Shown in pieces: positions 52,948 through 61,848 of a stretch of DNA of 64,000 nt. The notes under the pieces were generated by a model that saw nothing but the letters and a program-made list of their open reading frames with translations, was not told where the DNA came from and did no database searches. The position numbers were made by a program, and so were the translations under genes. Position 1 is the stretch's first letter, and every line of letters begins with the position of its first letter. The DNA is taken from the NCBI RefSeq assembly GCF_001442805.1, contig NZ_CP011131.1:2542001-2606000 (forward strand), read 5' to 3'. Source of the DNA: Lysobacter gummosus (GTDB lineage Bacteria > Pseudomonadota > Gammaproteobacteria > Xanthomonadales > Xanthomonadaceae).

Positions 52948-53748
52948 GCCCGCCGCCCGGTTCGCGGGCGGACCCGGCTTCATCGGCGCGACCGCGACGG
53001 TCGCGCCGCCTCGGCGGCTTGCGGCCGCCGATCGCATCTTTGCCGATCGTGTCTGCACGATCGATGCCTTCACGAATATGTTCCGCTGATGAAACAAGAC
53101 GTCGACGGCATTCGTCGCGGACTTGGCTTTGTCTTATCGAAATTGGGCCGACCGCGCGTGCCGCGGTGACGTTGTTGCGCCAAAACGGGTCTGCGAACCG
53201 ACCTGCATGACAGCGCGCGGTGCGCGTTGCGATTGCGGATGGCGAGAGTCGATGCCGGCGACGATGGCGATGTTCGCGACGGCGACCGTTATCGACAACC
53301 GCCTCGCCAACGCCATCGATCGTCTTCGATTCTCGCCCGCGCGACATGCGACCGATGCGCCGACGATCGCGCATCTACTCCAACGAATCAGCGCGCGCCA
53401 CTCACATCCGCGCGATCGAACCCGGGTGCACAACGCCGAAGACGCAAGCGCGAACCACGCAACCGCCAACGCAGCCGATCGACAGCGAAAGCGTGCAACC
53501 GCAACGCGCAACATTTCTCACCTGTGTGATACCGCTCATCCAAAGATGAGATGACAAGTGACGTGCTGCGTAATTTCCATGTCATCGCAGCGACTTGTGA
53601 CATTCGATGCGCGCGATGGAGAAGTGCATGACCACATTCGTGTGCCTTGTCATGCAGTAGTTCAAACATCGTCACATAGCGCACCTAACGTGACGCGGTC
53701 TGCCGACCCCGTTCGCCGGGTCGGCGCAACAGGGATGGTTCCGGGTCG
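52948..53748. other. 800-bp gap without a credible gene
   Basis: Reading frames here are arginine- and serine-rich and look like chance frames. The left half is made of short GC-rich palindrome-like pieces (CGCGACGGTCGCG at about 52988-53000). The right half (53470-53700) is less GC-rich and carries repeated GTGA/TCAC words: TGTGA-N6-TCATC at 53525-53540, TTGTGACA near 53594 and GTCACA near 53671. A hairpin GCCGACCC/GGGTCGGC at 53702-53725 lies in the probable leader of the next gene. Likely a regulatory region for the adhesin locus. Confidence 0.5.
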
Positions 53749-55341
53749 ATGCATCTACGCCTTATCGCAGCCGTTGGTCTGACGTTCCTCGGGCCGACGG
53801 GCTTGCACGCGCAGGAAACCGCCCAAGGCACGCAGGCCGCGCCGACGCTCGCGCGTTTCGACGTGATGGCCTATCAGGTGCTGGGCAATACCAAGCTGCC
53901 CACGCTCGATATCGAGAAAGCGGTGTATCCGCACCTGGGCCCGCAGCGCAGCGAGCAGGACGTGGAAGCTGCGCGCGCGGCGCTGCAGTCGCTGTACGAC
54001 AAGAGCGGCTATCCGACCGTCAGCGTGGTGATCCCGGAGCAGGACGCGTCCACCGGCCTGGTCACGCTGCAGGTCAACGAACAGAAGGTCGGCCGCCTGC
54101 GGGTCAACGGCGCGGACTATTTCTCGCCCGACGACATCGAGCGCGCCGCGCCGTCGCTGGCGCAGGGCTCGGTGCCCAACTTCAAGGACGTGCAGCGCGA
54201 CATCGTCGCCCTCAACCAGTTGCCCGACCGCCGGGTGACGCCGGAGATCAAGGCCGGCGCCACGCCGAATACCGTCGATGTCGATCTCAACGTCGACGAT
54301 TCGCTGCCGCTGCACGGCTCGCTCGAAATCAACAACCGCAACAGCGCCAACACCACCGAGCAACGCGTGGCCGCCAGCGTGCGCTACGACAATCTGTGGC
54401 AGCGCGGCCACAGCGCCAGCCTGTCGGTGCAACTGGCGCCGCAGCGGCGCGCCGACGCGGAAGTATTCTCGGCTTCCTATCTGGCGCGCTTCGGCTCATC
54501 GCCGTGGTCGCTGCTGGGTTACGCGGTGCGCAGCAAGAGCGACATCGCCGTGGTCGGCGACCTCAACGTCATCGGCAACGGCACCCTGGCCGGCGTGCGC
54601 CTGATGCGCTCTTTCGCCGCGCGCGAAGGCTTCTTCCATTCGCTGAGCGTGGGCGTGGACTACAAGGACTTCAACGAAGCGCTGGTGCAGGGCGCCGATC
54701 GCGGTTCGGTGCCGATCGAGTATTTCCCGTTCAGCGTCAACTACAACGCCGACTGGATCAAAGAGCATTCGGTCAGCGACCTGGCCTTGTCGGCGGTGTT
54801 CAACCTGCGCGGCGTCGGCGACGGCCGCGCCGCTTTCGACGCCAAGCGCTTTCAGGCCCAGCCGAATTTCTTCTACCTGCGCGCTTCGGGCTCGCATACG
54901 TGGAAATTCGCCAACGACGCGCAACTGATGCTGCGCATGCAGACCCAGTTCGCCGGCGAGCCGCTGATCAGCAACGAGCAATTCAGCATCGGCGGCCTGG
55001 ACAGTGCGCGCGGCTATTACGAATCCGAATCGCTCGGCGACACGGGCGCGGCGGCGACGCTGGAAGCGCGCACGCCCTCGTTCGCCGATTCGCTCGGCGA
55101 GGCGTTCCAGGAAATGCGTCTGCGCGCTTTCGTCGATGCCGGTTATGCGCGCATCAACGACCGGCTGTCGGATCAGCTGCGCAGCGAGACCTTGGTCAGC
55201 GCCGGCCTGGGCGCCTCGCTGAAGATGTTCGAGCATCTCAACGGTTCCATCGATGTGTCCCACCCGTTGTCCAGTCCGAACGGCAAGGACCGCAAGCCCG
55301 ATTCGATCGAACTCGGCGTGCGGGTTTGGGGCGAGTTTTAA
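53749..55341 (+). CDS. TpsB: two-partner-secretion outer-membrane transporter (ShlB/FhaC/HecB family)
   Basis: A 530-residue transporter. Signal peptide ends near residue 22 (GLHAQET). Two POTRA domains follow (about residues 35-185: VLGNTKLPTLDIEKAV.. and VGRLRVNGADYFSPDDIERAAPSL), then a 16-stranded barrel. The L6 tip motif, usually VRGY/F, is ARGYY at residues 420-424 in GGLDSARGYYESESL. It should export the TpsA exoprotein that begins at 61849. Unusually, seven kb of other genes lie between the two partners. The start at ATG 53749 has no strong ribosome site. Confidence 0.93.
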   Translation: MHLRLIAAVGLTFLGPTGLHAQETAQGTQAAPTLARFDVMAYQVLGNTKLPTLDIEKAVYPHLGPQRSEQDVEAARAALQSLYDKSGYPTVSVVIPEQDASTGLVTLQVNEQKVGRLRVNGADYFSPDDIERAAPSLAQGSVPNFKDVQRDIVALNQLPDRRVTPEIKAGATPNTVDVDLNVDDSLPLHGSLEINNRNSANTTEQRVAASVRYDNLWQRGHSASLSVQLAPQRRADAEVFSASYLARFGSSPWSLLGYAVRSKSDIAVVGDLNVIGNGTLAGVRLMRSFAAREGFFHSLSVGVDYKDFNEALVQGADRGSVPIEYFPFSVNYNADWIKEHSVSDLALSAVFNLRGVGDGRAAFDAKRFQAQPNFFYLRASGSHTWKFANDAQLMLRMQTQFAGEPLISNEQFSIGGLDSARGYYESESLGDTGAAATLEARTPSFADSLGEAFQEMRLRAFVDAGYARINDRLSDQLRSETLVSAGLGASLKMFEHLNGSIDVSHPLSSPNGKDRKPDSIELGVRVWGEF

Positions 55342-55359
55342 GCAGGCAAGGAAAACCCT

Positions 55360-55455
55360 GTGGCAGGGGCTTGAGCCCCGACGCTTTTGTTTCAGCTCGC
55401 CGGAAGTCTGATGTCGCGGCGGATCGAAAGGCGTCGGGCCTGAAGGCCCTCCCAT
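55360..55455. repeat. Family A repeat pair between tpsB and the exbB-like gene
   Basis: Two diverged copies in opposite orientation (55360-55389 and 55424-55455) with GGGGCTTGAGCCCC in the left arm. Confidence 0.65.
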
Positions 55456-55489
55456 CCAGGCCATACCGAATATTTCCGGGGAAAGTGTC

Positions 55490-57325
55490 GTGACTCAATT
55501 GCGCGTGTTGCTGGTCTGCTTGTTCCTGTCGCTGATCTCGTTGCCGGCATCGGCGGCGTCGTGGTGGGACGGTAAATGGAACTACCGGGCCAAGATCGAT
55601 CTCAACACCACCTCGGCCGGCGCCGCGGTCAGCGAGCCCGGCGGCCGCGCCCAGGTCCTGGTGCGCCTGCATTCGGGCAACTTCAACTTCGCCGACGCGA
55701 AGGAAGACGGCAGCGACGTGCGCTTCATCGCCGCCGACGACCGCACGCCGCTGAAGTACCACTTCGAGAAATACGACGGACTGGTCGATCAGGTCGCGCT
55801 GGCCTGGGTGGACGTGCCGAACCTGGAAGCCAACGCGGCTTCGTCGGTCTACGTCTATTTCGGCAACGCCGAGGCGACGCCCGGCGGCGACGCCAAGGGC
55901 AGCTACGACGCGGACAACATCGCGGTCTATCACTTCGCCAACCAGGGCGCGGCCGGCAACGATCAGACCGCCTACGCCAACAACGCGCAGGCGCCGCTGA
56001 CCCTGGCCGAATCGGCGCTGATTGGTTCGGGCCTGCAATTGAACGGTCAGGCGCCGGTGACGGTGCCGGCGTCGTCGTCGCTGAATCTCGCCGCGGCGCA
56101 GCCGTTGACGGTGTCGGCGTGGATTAAACCAACCGGAGCCGGCGCGACGGGAATAATCGCGTCGCTGCCGGGTGCACTGACGGTCGGAATCGAATCCGGC
56201 GTCATCTACGCCGAAACGCCCGGCGCCAACGGCGCCTTGCGCACCTCTGCCGGCGCACCGCTCACCAGCGAAGGCTGGGCCCACATCGCCGTGCGCGCCG
56301 CCGACAACAAGCTCGCCGTCTACGTCAACGGCGCGCCGGCCGGCGAAGTCGCGGCGGCCTTGCCGCTGGCCAACGCCGGTCTGCTGATCGGCGGCGAACG
56401 CGTCGCCGCCGGCGCCGCGGCGCGGCCGAACTTCATCGGCCTGATCGACGAGTTGCAAGTGTCCAAGACCGCGCGTCCGCTCGGCCTGATCCAGGCCGCC
56501 GCGCACAGCCAGGGCCTGGACGCGCGCCTGCTGACCTTCCAGCCGGTCGAGCAGCGCTCCGGCGACGGCGGCCACAACTACTTCGGCATCCTGTTCAGCG
56601 CGCTGACCGTCGATGCCTGGGTGGTGATCGTGATCCTGGGCTTCATGGCCGCGATCTCGTGGTGGGTGATGATCGGCAAGGGCGTGTTCGTCAACGTCAC
56701 CTCCAAGGCCAACGAGCGCTTCCTGCAAGCCTTCCGCAAATACGCCGGCGAATATCCGCTGCACGACATCGCCTGGGTCAAGGGCGCGGAAGGCGACGGG
56801 CCGCTCAACGGGGAGAAATCGAATCTCGCCCGGCTGCTCGCGATCGGCCTGGACGAACTGCGCAACCGCGTCGCCGCCGCCGGCGGACGTTCGGTGGTGC
56901 GCACGCAGTCGATCGCCGCGATCCGTTCCGCCCTCGACGCCGCCGCGGTGCGCGAGAGCCAACGCTTGAACAAGTTGATGGTGCTGCTGACGATCGCCAT
57001 CTCCGGCGGCCCGTTCCTGGGCCTGCTCGGTACCGTGGTCGGCGTGATGATCACCTTCGCCGCGGTGGCCGCGGCGGGCGATGTCAACATCAACGCGATC
57101 GCGCCCGGCATCGCCGCCGCGCTGCTGGCGACGGTGGCCGGTCTGGCCGTCGCGATCCCGGCGCTGTTTGGCTACAACTACCTGCTCAGCCGCACCGAGG
57201 CGATCGGCGCGGACATGCAGGTGTTCGTGGACGAACTGGAAAAGCGCATCGCGGAAGATTACGCCGGCGACGCGCCGGTGCCCGCGCACCTGTCGCGCAG
57301 CGTGTCCACGGAGTCGCTGCCGTGA
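55490..57325 (+). CDS. ExbB/TolQ-type proton channel with an N-terminal DUF2341-LamG module
   Basis: A 611-residue fusion. After a signal peptide (cleavage near 23, PASAAS) comes a DUF2341 domain (WWDGKWNYRAKIDLNTT, YVYFGN; residues ~24-145), then a LamG/concanavalin-like jelly roll (~170-340; LTVSAWIKPTGAGATG, AVYVNGAPAGEV), a linker, and a MotA/TolQ/ExbB channel (~385-600) with TM AWVVIVILGFMAAISWW and the paired helices GPFLGLLGTVVGVMITFA and NAIAPGIAAALLATVAGLAVA. The module would sit in the periplasm ahead of the first channel helix. GTG 55490 has CCGGGGAAAG upstream; the stop overlaps the exbD-like start (GTGA). Confidence 0.88.
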   Translation: MTQLRVLLVCLFLSLISLPASAASWWDGKWNYRAKIDLNTTSAGAAVSEPGGRAQVLVRLHSGNFNFADAKEDGSDVRFIAADDRTPLKYHFEKYDGLVDQVALAWVDVPNLEANAASSVYVYFGNAEATPGGDAKGSYDADNIAVYHFANQGAAGNDQTAYANNAQAPLTLAESALIGSGLQLNGQAPVTVPASSSLNLAAAQPLTVSAWIKPTGAGATGIIASLPGALTVGIESGVIYAETPGANGALRTSAGAPLTSEGWAHIAVRAADNKLAVYVNGAPAGEVAAALPLANAGLLIGGERVAAGAAARPNFIGLIDELQVSKTARPLGLIQAAAHSQGLDARLLTFQPVEQRSGDGGHNYFGILFSALTVDAWVVIVILGFMAAISWWVMIGKGVFVNVTSKANERFLQAFRKYAGEYPLHDIAWVKGAEGDGPLNGEKSNLARLLAIGLDELRNRVAAAGGRSVVRTQSIAAIRSALDAAAVRESQRLNKLMVLLTIAISGGPFLGLLGTVVGVMITFAAVAAAGDVNINAIAPGIAAALLATVAGLAVAIPALFGYNYLLSRTEAIGADMQVFVDELEKRIAEDYAGDAPVPAHLSRSVSTESLP

Positions 57326-57726
57326 AGGTCCAGGGCAAGAAGCCTTACGACGACATCAACATCACGCCGATGCTGGATCTGGCGTACGTACTGCTGGTGA
57401 TCTTCATCATCATGACCACCGCGGCGGTGCAGGGCATCAAGGTCGATCTGCCCAAGGCCAGCGCCAGCCAGCCCTTGTCGGTGCCCAAGACCAAGGTCAT
57501 CGCGATCGACAACGCGGGGCAGGTCAGCATCGATGCGGTGCCGGTCAGCATGAGCGAGCTGGAACAGCAACTGCGCAACGCGCTGGCCAACGACGCCGAG
57601 TTGCCGGTGATCCTGCGCGGCGATCGCGCCGTGCAATACGAAAAGGTCATGGCGGTGCTGGACCTGTGCAGCAAGCTCGGCATCTCCTCGATCGGACTGG
57701 CGTCGCAGCGCCAGGCCGCGGGCTGA
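57322..57726 (+). CDS. ExbD/TolR-family protein
   Basis: A 134-residue ExbD. The N-terminal helix DINITPMLDLAYVLLVIFII places the proton-carrying aspartate at D19 (equivalent to D25 of E. coli ExbD), followed by a periplasmic peptidoglycan-side domain ending in VLDLCSKLGISSIGLAS. The GTG at 57322 overlaps the stop of the ExbB-like gene by 4 nt, so translation is coupled. With the next gene it forms a complete TonB motor. Confidence 0.93.
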   Translation: MKVQGKKPYDDINITPMLDLAYVLLVIFIIMTTAAVQGIKVDLPKASASQPLSVPKTKVIAIDNAGQVSIDAVPVSMSELEQQLRNALANDAELPVILRGDRAVQYEKVMAVLDLCSKLGISSIGLASQRQAAG

Positions 57727-57742
57727 GCGGGTCCGCGCGCGC

Positions 57743-58414
57743 ATGTCCGCACCCACGACCTATGGCCGTCCCTCCAGGCTGTCGCGCGCGCTCGGCGTCG
57801 CCGGCGCGCTCGGCGTGTTCGCCGTGCTCGCCTGGCTGGTGTGGTCGCTGATGCAGGACAGCCGGCCGATGCCCAAGCGCACGCCGCCGCGCATCACCCA
57901 GGTGATCCTGCCGCCGCCGCCTCCGCCGCCGCCGCCGCCGCAACCGGACAAAGTGCAGGAAGAGGAAAAGCTGGTCGAGAACACGCCGTTCGAATCCCTG
58001 GACAAGCCTCAGGAAGATTCGCCCGAGCCGCCCGGCGATCCGCTCACCGCCGAAGCCGGGCCGGGCAGCAACGAATTCGGTCTGCAGGCCGGCAGCGGCG
58101 GCGGCACGCGCATCGGCGGCAAGGGCGGCGGCGGTAATCCGTATGCCGGCTACGCCTCGATGGTGCAGCGCGCGGTGCAGCAGTACCTGCAGCAAGCCGA
58201 CAAGACCCGCAAGGGCCGCTATAGCGCCACGGTGGCGATGTGGTTGAACGCCGACGGCACGATCCAGCGTTCGCAGGTGATCGCCTCTACCGGAAAACCT
58301 GAGCTCGATGCCGCCATCGTCGCCGCGCTGCAGGGCCGCTCGCTGCCGCAGCCGCCGCCGGCGGAAATGCCGCAACCGATCAATTTGCGCATCGGCGCGA
58401 TCGCGCCGGGATGA
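57743..58414 (+). CDS. TonB-like energy transducer
   Basis: A 223-residue TonB-type protein. A single N-terminal membrane helix (ALGVAGALGVFAVLAWLVWSL) is followed by a run of ten prolines (residues ~57-66) and an acidic proline-rich spacer, a glycine-rich segment (GGGTRIGGKGGGG), and a C-terminal domain (~145-223: YSATVAMWLNADGTIQRSQV) of the TonB_C type. The spacer is short, so its reach across the periplasm is limited. Its stop overlaps an in-frame ATG (58411) of the next gene. ATG 57743 lies 16 nt after the exbD-like stop. Confidence 0.85.
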   Translation: MSAPTTYGRPSRLSRALGVAGALGVFAVLAWLVWSLMQDSRPMPKRTPPRITQVILPPPPPPPPPPQPDKVQEEEKLVENTPFESLDKPQEDSPEPPGDPLTAEAGPGSNEFGLQAGSGGGTRIGGKGGGGNPYAGYASMVQRAVQQYLQQADKTRKGRYSATVAMWLNADGTIQRSQVIASTGKPELDAAIVAALQGRSLPQPPPAEMPQPINLRIGAIAPG

Positions 58415-58479
58415 CCGGCCGCGCCGACATCCACGCCCGAACGCTTCGCTTATCTGTTTCGCTTACTGGGACTTTACGC

Positions 58480-60210
58480 ATGACCGCATCGCCCAATCCG
58501 CATCGCCGCACGTCCGTTCGCGTGTTGACCCTGGCTCTGGCCGCGCTGTGCGCGGCGCCGGCGCTGGCCGCAACGCCGGTGGACGCGTCGAAGATCAGCC
58601 CGGAAGTCACCCTCAAGCTCATCGATCTGCTGGTGGCCAAGGGCGTGATGACGCGTCAGCAGGCCGACGACATGATCGCCGAAGCAACCGCCAGCGCGGC
58701 CGCGCGTCCGGCGCCGGCGCTCGCGGCGCAACCGGCGTATCAGACTCAGCCCGGCGCGGTGGTCGTGCCTTACATCCCGGAAGTGGTGCGCCAGCAGATC
58801 AAGGACGAACTGCGCGCGGAAGTCACTCAGCAGGCCAAGAGCGAAGGCTGGGCGGCGCCCAACGCGCTGCCGGAGTGGACCCAGCGCATCAACGTCTACG
58901 GCGACGTGCGCGCGCGCGCCGAGGACGTGCTCAACGACGGCGAGAACTACACCGACTTCCCGAACTTCGGCGCGCTCAACGCCGGCAGCGGCTACGACGT
59001 CAACGATCCGCTCAACAATCCGCTGCCCACCGTCAACACGACCAAGAACCGCGGCCGCATGCGTTTGCGCGCGCGGCTCGGTGTGCATGCGCAGATCGCC
59101 GATTGGGTAGAGGCGGATCTGCGGTTGGCCACCGGCAGCGATCGCAGCCCGGTGTCCACCAACCAGACCCTCGGCGCCGGCGGCAATCTGTCCAAATACT
59201 CGCTGTGGCTGGATCGCGCCTACATCCGACTCAAGCCCAGCGACTGGCTGACCGCCGATATCGGCCGCGCGCCCAATCCGTTCTGGACCAGCGAGCTGTT
59301 GTTCGACAACGACCTGAGTTTCGACGGTGTGGCGATCAAGACCGAGTTCGACACCGGCGGCGACTTCAAGCCCTTCGTCAACCTCGGCGCATTCCCGATC
59401 TTCAACACCGATTTCGATTTCGGCTCGACCCAGCGCCTGGACAAGGCCAGCAGCCGCGACAAGTGGCTGTACGGCGCGCAGCTCGGCGCGAACTGGACGT
59501 TCAGCGACGATGTCAACCTGAAGCTGGGCCTGGGCTATTTCCTGTTCGACAAGATCAACGGCGAGCGCTCCACGCCGTGCGTGGCGCCGACCTCCAAGGA
59601 CGTGTGCGATACCGATCTGTCGCGGCCGCAGTTCCAGCAGTTCGGCAACACCATGTTCGCGATCCGCGACATCGTCCCGGCCAGCGGTGCGCCCGACGGC
59701 CCGCAGTTGCAGTACTTCGGCTACGCGAGCGAATTCGGCGTGGCCAACCTGCACGCGGCGCTGGAGATCGCCAGCTTCGATCCGGTCAAGGTCGTGGTGG
59801 AGGCCGACGTGGTCAAGAACCTCAAGTACGACGCCAACCGCATCCGCGCGCTGGGCCCGTTGAACAACTTCAAGCCGCTGCGCGATCCCAACGACCGCAC
59901 CTTCATTTTCGACGGCGGCGACATGGGCTACTACATCAACCTGCTGGTCGGCCAGCCGAAGATCGCCAAGGCCTGGGACTGGAACGCCAGCATCGGCTAC
60001 AAACGCCTGGAATCGGACGCGGTGCCGGACGCCTTCACCGATTCGGACTTCCATCTGGGCGGCACCAACTCGCGCGGCTTCATCCTCGGCGGCGCGCTGG
60101 GCCTGGCGCGCAACACCTGGCTGGGACTGCGTTGGCTCAGCGCCAACGAAGTCAGCGGCGCGCCGTACTCGGTCGATGTGGTGCAGATCGACTTGAACAC
60201 CGAATTCTGA
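58480..60210 (+). CDS. Putative outer-membrane porin
   Basis: A 576-residue porin-like protein. A signal peptide is followed by a helix-turn segment (EVTLKLIDLLVAKGVMTRQQADDMIAEA), a periplasmic coiled region, and a long barrel (RINVYGDVRARAEDVLND, RGRMRLRARLGVHAQI, WLDRAYIRLKPSDWLTADIGR) ending DLNTEF with a terminal Phe. Such porins accompany TonB motor genes in this type of locus. No plug domain or TonB box is obvious, so direct TonB contact is uncertain. ATG 58480 has GGGA upstream; ATG 58411, overlapping the previous stop, would add 23 residues. Confidence 0.82.
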   Translation: MTASPNPHRRTSVRVLTLALAALCAAPALAATPVDASKISPEVTLKLIDLLVAKGVMTRQQADDMIAEATASAAARPAPALAAQPAYQTQPGAVVVPYIPEVVRQQIKDELRAEVTQQAKSEGWAAPNALPEWTQRINVYGDVRARAEDVLNDGENYTDFPNFGALNAGSGYDVNDPLNNPLPTVNTTKNRGRMRLRARLGVHAQIADWVEADLRLATGSDRSPVSTNQTLGAGGNLSKYSLWLDRAYIRLKPSDWLTADIGRAPNPFWTSELLFDNDLSFDGVAIKTEFDTGGDFKPFVNLGAFPIFNTDFDFGSTQRLDKASSRDKWLYGAQLGANWTFSDDVNLKLGLGYFLFDKINGERSTPCVAPTSKDVCDTDLSRPQFQQFGNTMFAIRDIVPASGAPDGPQLQYFGYASEFGVANLHAALEIASFDPVKVVVEADVVKNLKYDANRIRALGPLNNFKPLRDPNDRTFIFDGGDMGYYINLLVGQPKIAKAWDWNASIGYKRLESDAVPDAFTDSDFHLGGTNSRGFILGGALGLARNTWLGLRWLSANEVSGAPYSVDVVQIDLNTEF

Positions 60211-60226
60211 GCACGGAGCCCGGATC

Positions 60227-60910
60227 ATGAGCCTGCGACCCATCCGTCATTGCGCACTGCGCAGCGCCCCGTTGCTGGCCGCGCTGTGGTTCGCCGCTTC
60301 TGGCGCGCACGCGCAGAACGGCAACGAAACCCGCCTGCGCGACGCGTTGCGCGACACCGGCGCGCGCCTGCGCAGCGCCGAAGCGGCGCTGGCCGCGCAA
60401 CAGGCCGCCACCGCGGCAGTCGAGCGCGAGCGCGACGCGCTCAAGGCCGCCTCGGCCAAGGCGCCCGCGCGCGAGGACGGCGCGCGGCTGACGGCGCTGC
60501 AGCGGCAACTCGGGCAGGCCTCGGCGGCCTCCGATCAAGCCCGCGCCGATGCGCAGAAGTGGCAGAGCGCGCAGCAGCAAGCCGCCCAGGCCGCGCAGCA
60601 GAAGGAACACGAACGCGCCGCGCTGGCGGCGCAGCTGGCAAGCGTGCAGGCGCAGTCGGCGCGTTGCGCGGCGGCGACCGAGGCGGTGTATCAGGCCGGG
60701 CGCGAGCTGGCGCAGTTGTATCGCGATCCGGACTTCATCGATTCGGTGCGCAGTCGTGGGTTCTCGCCGCTGGGGCTGGAGCGGGTGAAGAAGGAGAACC
60801 GCGTGCGCGAGCTGGAGGACAAACTCGACCAACAGCACGATCAGGCGGCGCAATGCGCCAGCGGCGATGCTGCCGCGCGCACGGCCGGTAACGGGACGGC
60901 GTCGAGCTGA
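60227..60910 (+). CDS. Secreted coiled-coil protein
   Basis: A 227-residue protein with a signal peptide (cleavage near residue 29, SGAHAQNG). The mature part is almost all heptad-rich coiled coil (RLRDALRDTGARLRSAEAAL and RLTALQRQLGQASAASDQ) to about residue 150. A conserved-looking end follows: YQAGRELAQLYRDPDFIDSV, two lone cysteines and a second coil (ENRVRELEDKLDQQHD). No family is recognised; a periplasmic spacer or chaperone for the exoprotein is possible. The ATG follows the porin by 16 nt with GGAG upstream; its stop overlaps the next start (TGATG). Confidence 0.75.
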   Translation: MSLRPIRHCALRSAPLLAALWFAASGAHAQNGNETRLRDALRDTGARLRSAEAALAAQQAATAAVERERDALKAASAKAPAREDGARLTALQRQLGQASAASDQARADAQKWQSAQQQAAQAAQQKEHERAALAAQLASVQAQSARCAAATEAVYQAGRELAQLYRDPDFIDSVRSRGFSPLGLERVKKENRVRELEDKLDQQHDQAAQCASGDAAARTAGNGTASS

Positions 60911-61335
60911 TGAGGCGTGCGGCCACCCGGGTTGCGATGAAGCCGCGCGAGTTCGCGCGGCGTTCGTGCGGGCGATCGATTCGTGCGGTGTTGTCGTTGC
61001 TGGGCTTGTGCGCGGTGTTCGCTTGGTCGGCGCAGGCGCAAAAGCGCATGCTGCCGGCCTCGCAGCCGCAAGCTACTCCGTGCGTGCAGGTGCGTATCGG
61101 CAACGACGAGGCCGGGCGTTGGTCCTGCCTCAACGAAGCCTTGAAAGCCGAAGTCGATAAGACCGCGCCGGTGGTCAATACCGATTCGCCCGGCGAACGG
61201 TTGGCGCCGATCGGGCAGGGCTTGGCGACGCCGGCGGCGACGCGGCAGCGGTTGGGGGATCAATACGGCAAGTCGGTCCGGCCGCAGCGGCCGGCGCAGC
61301 AGTTTCCAGCTTCGTTTCCGAAACCGGTGCGCTGA
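60910..61335 (+). CDS. Small secreted protein of unknown function
   Basis: A 141-residue protein, coupled to the preceding gene through TGATG. An N-terminal Arg-rich region precedes a hydrophobic signal segment (AVLSLLGLCAVFAWSAQA). The mature part is about 95 residues with two cysteines (ATPCVQVRIGNDEAGRWSCL) spaced to form one disulfide; the motif VxIGxDEAGRWxCLNEALK may be a small domain. The C-terminal half is Pro/Gln-rich and probably disordered. No family is recognised. Internal ATG 60937 could be the true start. Confidence 0.65.
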   Translation: MRRAATRVAMKPREFARRSCGRSIRAVLSLLGLCAVFAWSAQAQKRMLPASQPQATPCVQVRIGNDEAGRWSCLNEALKAEVDKTAPVVNTDSPGERLAPIGQGLATPAATRQRLGDQYGKSVRPQRPAQQFPASFPKPVR

Positions 61336-61418
61336 GGGTATGTCTAGTCGAACAGCCATCTGCTTTTTTGCTAGCGCCCGGTTGGGAGGGCGTCGGCGTG
61401 CTGCGGGGGCGTTTGTTC

Positions 61419-61711
61419 GAGCAACGGCAACGGCAACGGCAACAGCAAAATCAAAAGCAAATCCCCCGCGTCCGCTTCGCGAACGCCGCCCCCTTTTTCA
61501 AAGGGGGCAACAGCAGGCGGCGCGGTCTTTACCTCGCGCCGAAACAGTTCCCCCCTTTGAAAAAGGGGGGCTAGGGGGGATTTGCTTTTGCTTGTATCAG
61601 CCGCCATCGACGACAGCGACGATTCAAGCAACAGCAACAGCAACAGCAAATCCCCCGCGTCCGCTCCGCGAACGCCGGCCCCTTTTTCAAAGGGGGCAAC
61701 GGCAGGCGGCT
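61419..61711. repeat. Repeat cluster: CAACGG/CAACAG microsatellites plus family B module
   Basis: A (CAACGG)n tract at 61421-61447 and a (CAACAG)n tract at 61628-61650 flank family B units. Two direct copies of the CAAATCCCCCGCGTCCGCT unit (61457-61511 and 61647-61700) enclose an inverse copy (61547-61585) with CCCCCCTTTGAAAAAGGGGGG. The 513-bp gap before the tpsA gene has no credible gene otherwise. Confidence 0.8.
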
Positions 61712-61848
61712 TTGCCGAGCCGTGATGCGAAACCGTCCGCCCACGCTCTGATCCGCGCCCGCACCACCGCGTCTGTCCCCCATCTCCGCGTCGCCGCATC
61801 GCGCGACGTCATCGCCGCGCCGTCACGCCGCACGCAAAGGAAGCCGTC

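Noticed and set aside
52940..53684. Several Arg-rich frames on both strands in the gap before tpsB
   Set aside because: No domain, no ribosome site and amino-acid composition typical of chance frames in GC-rich DNA.
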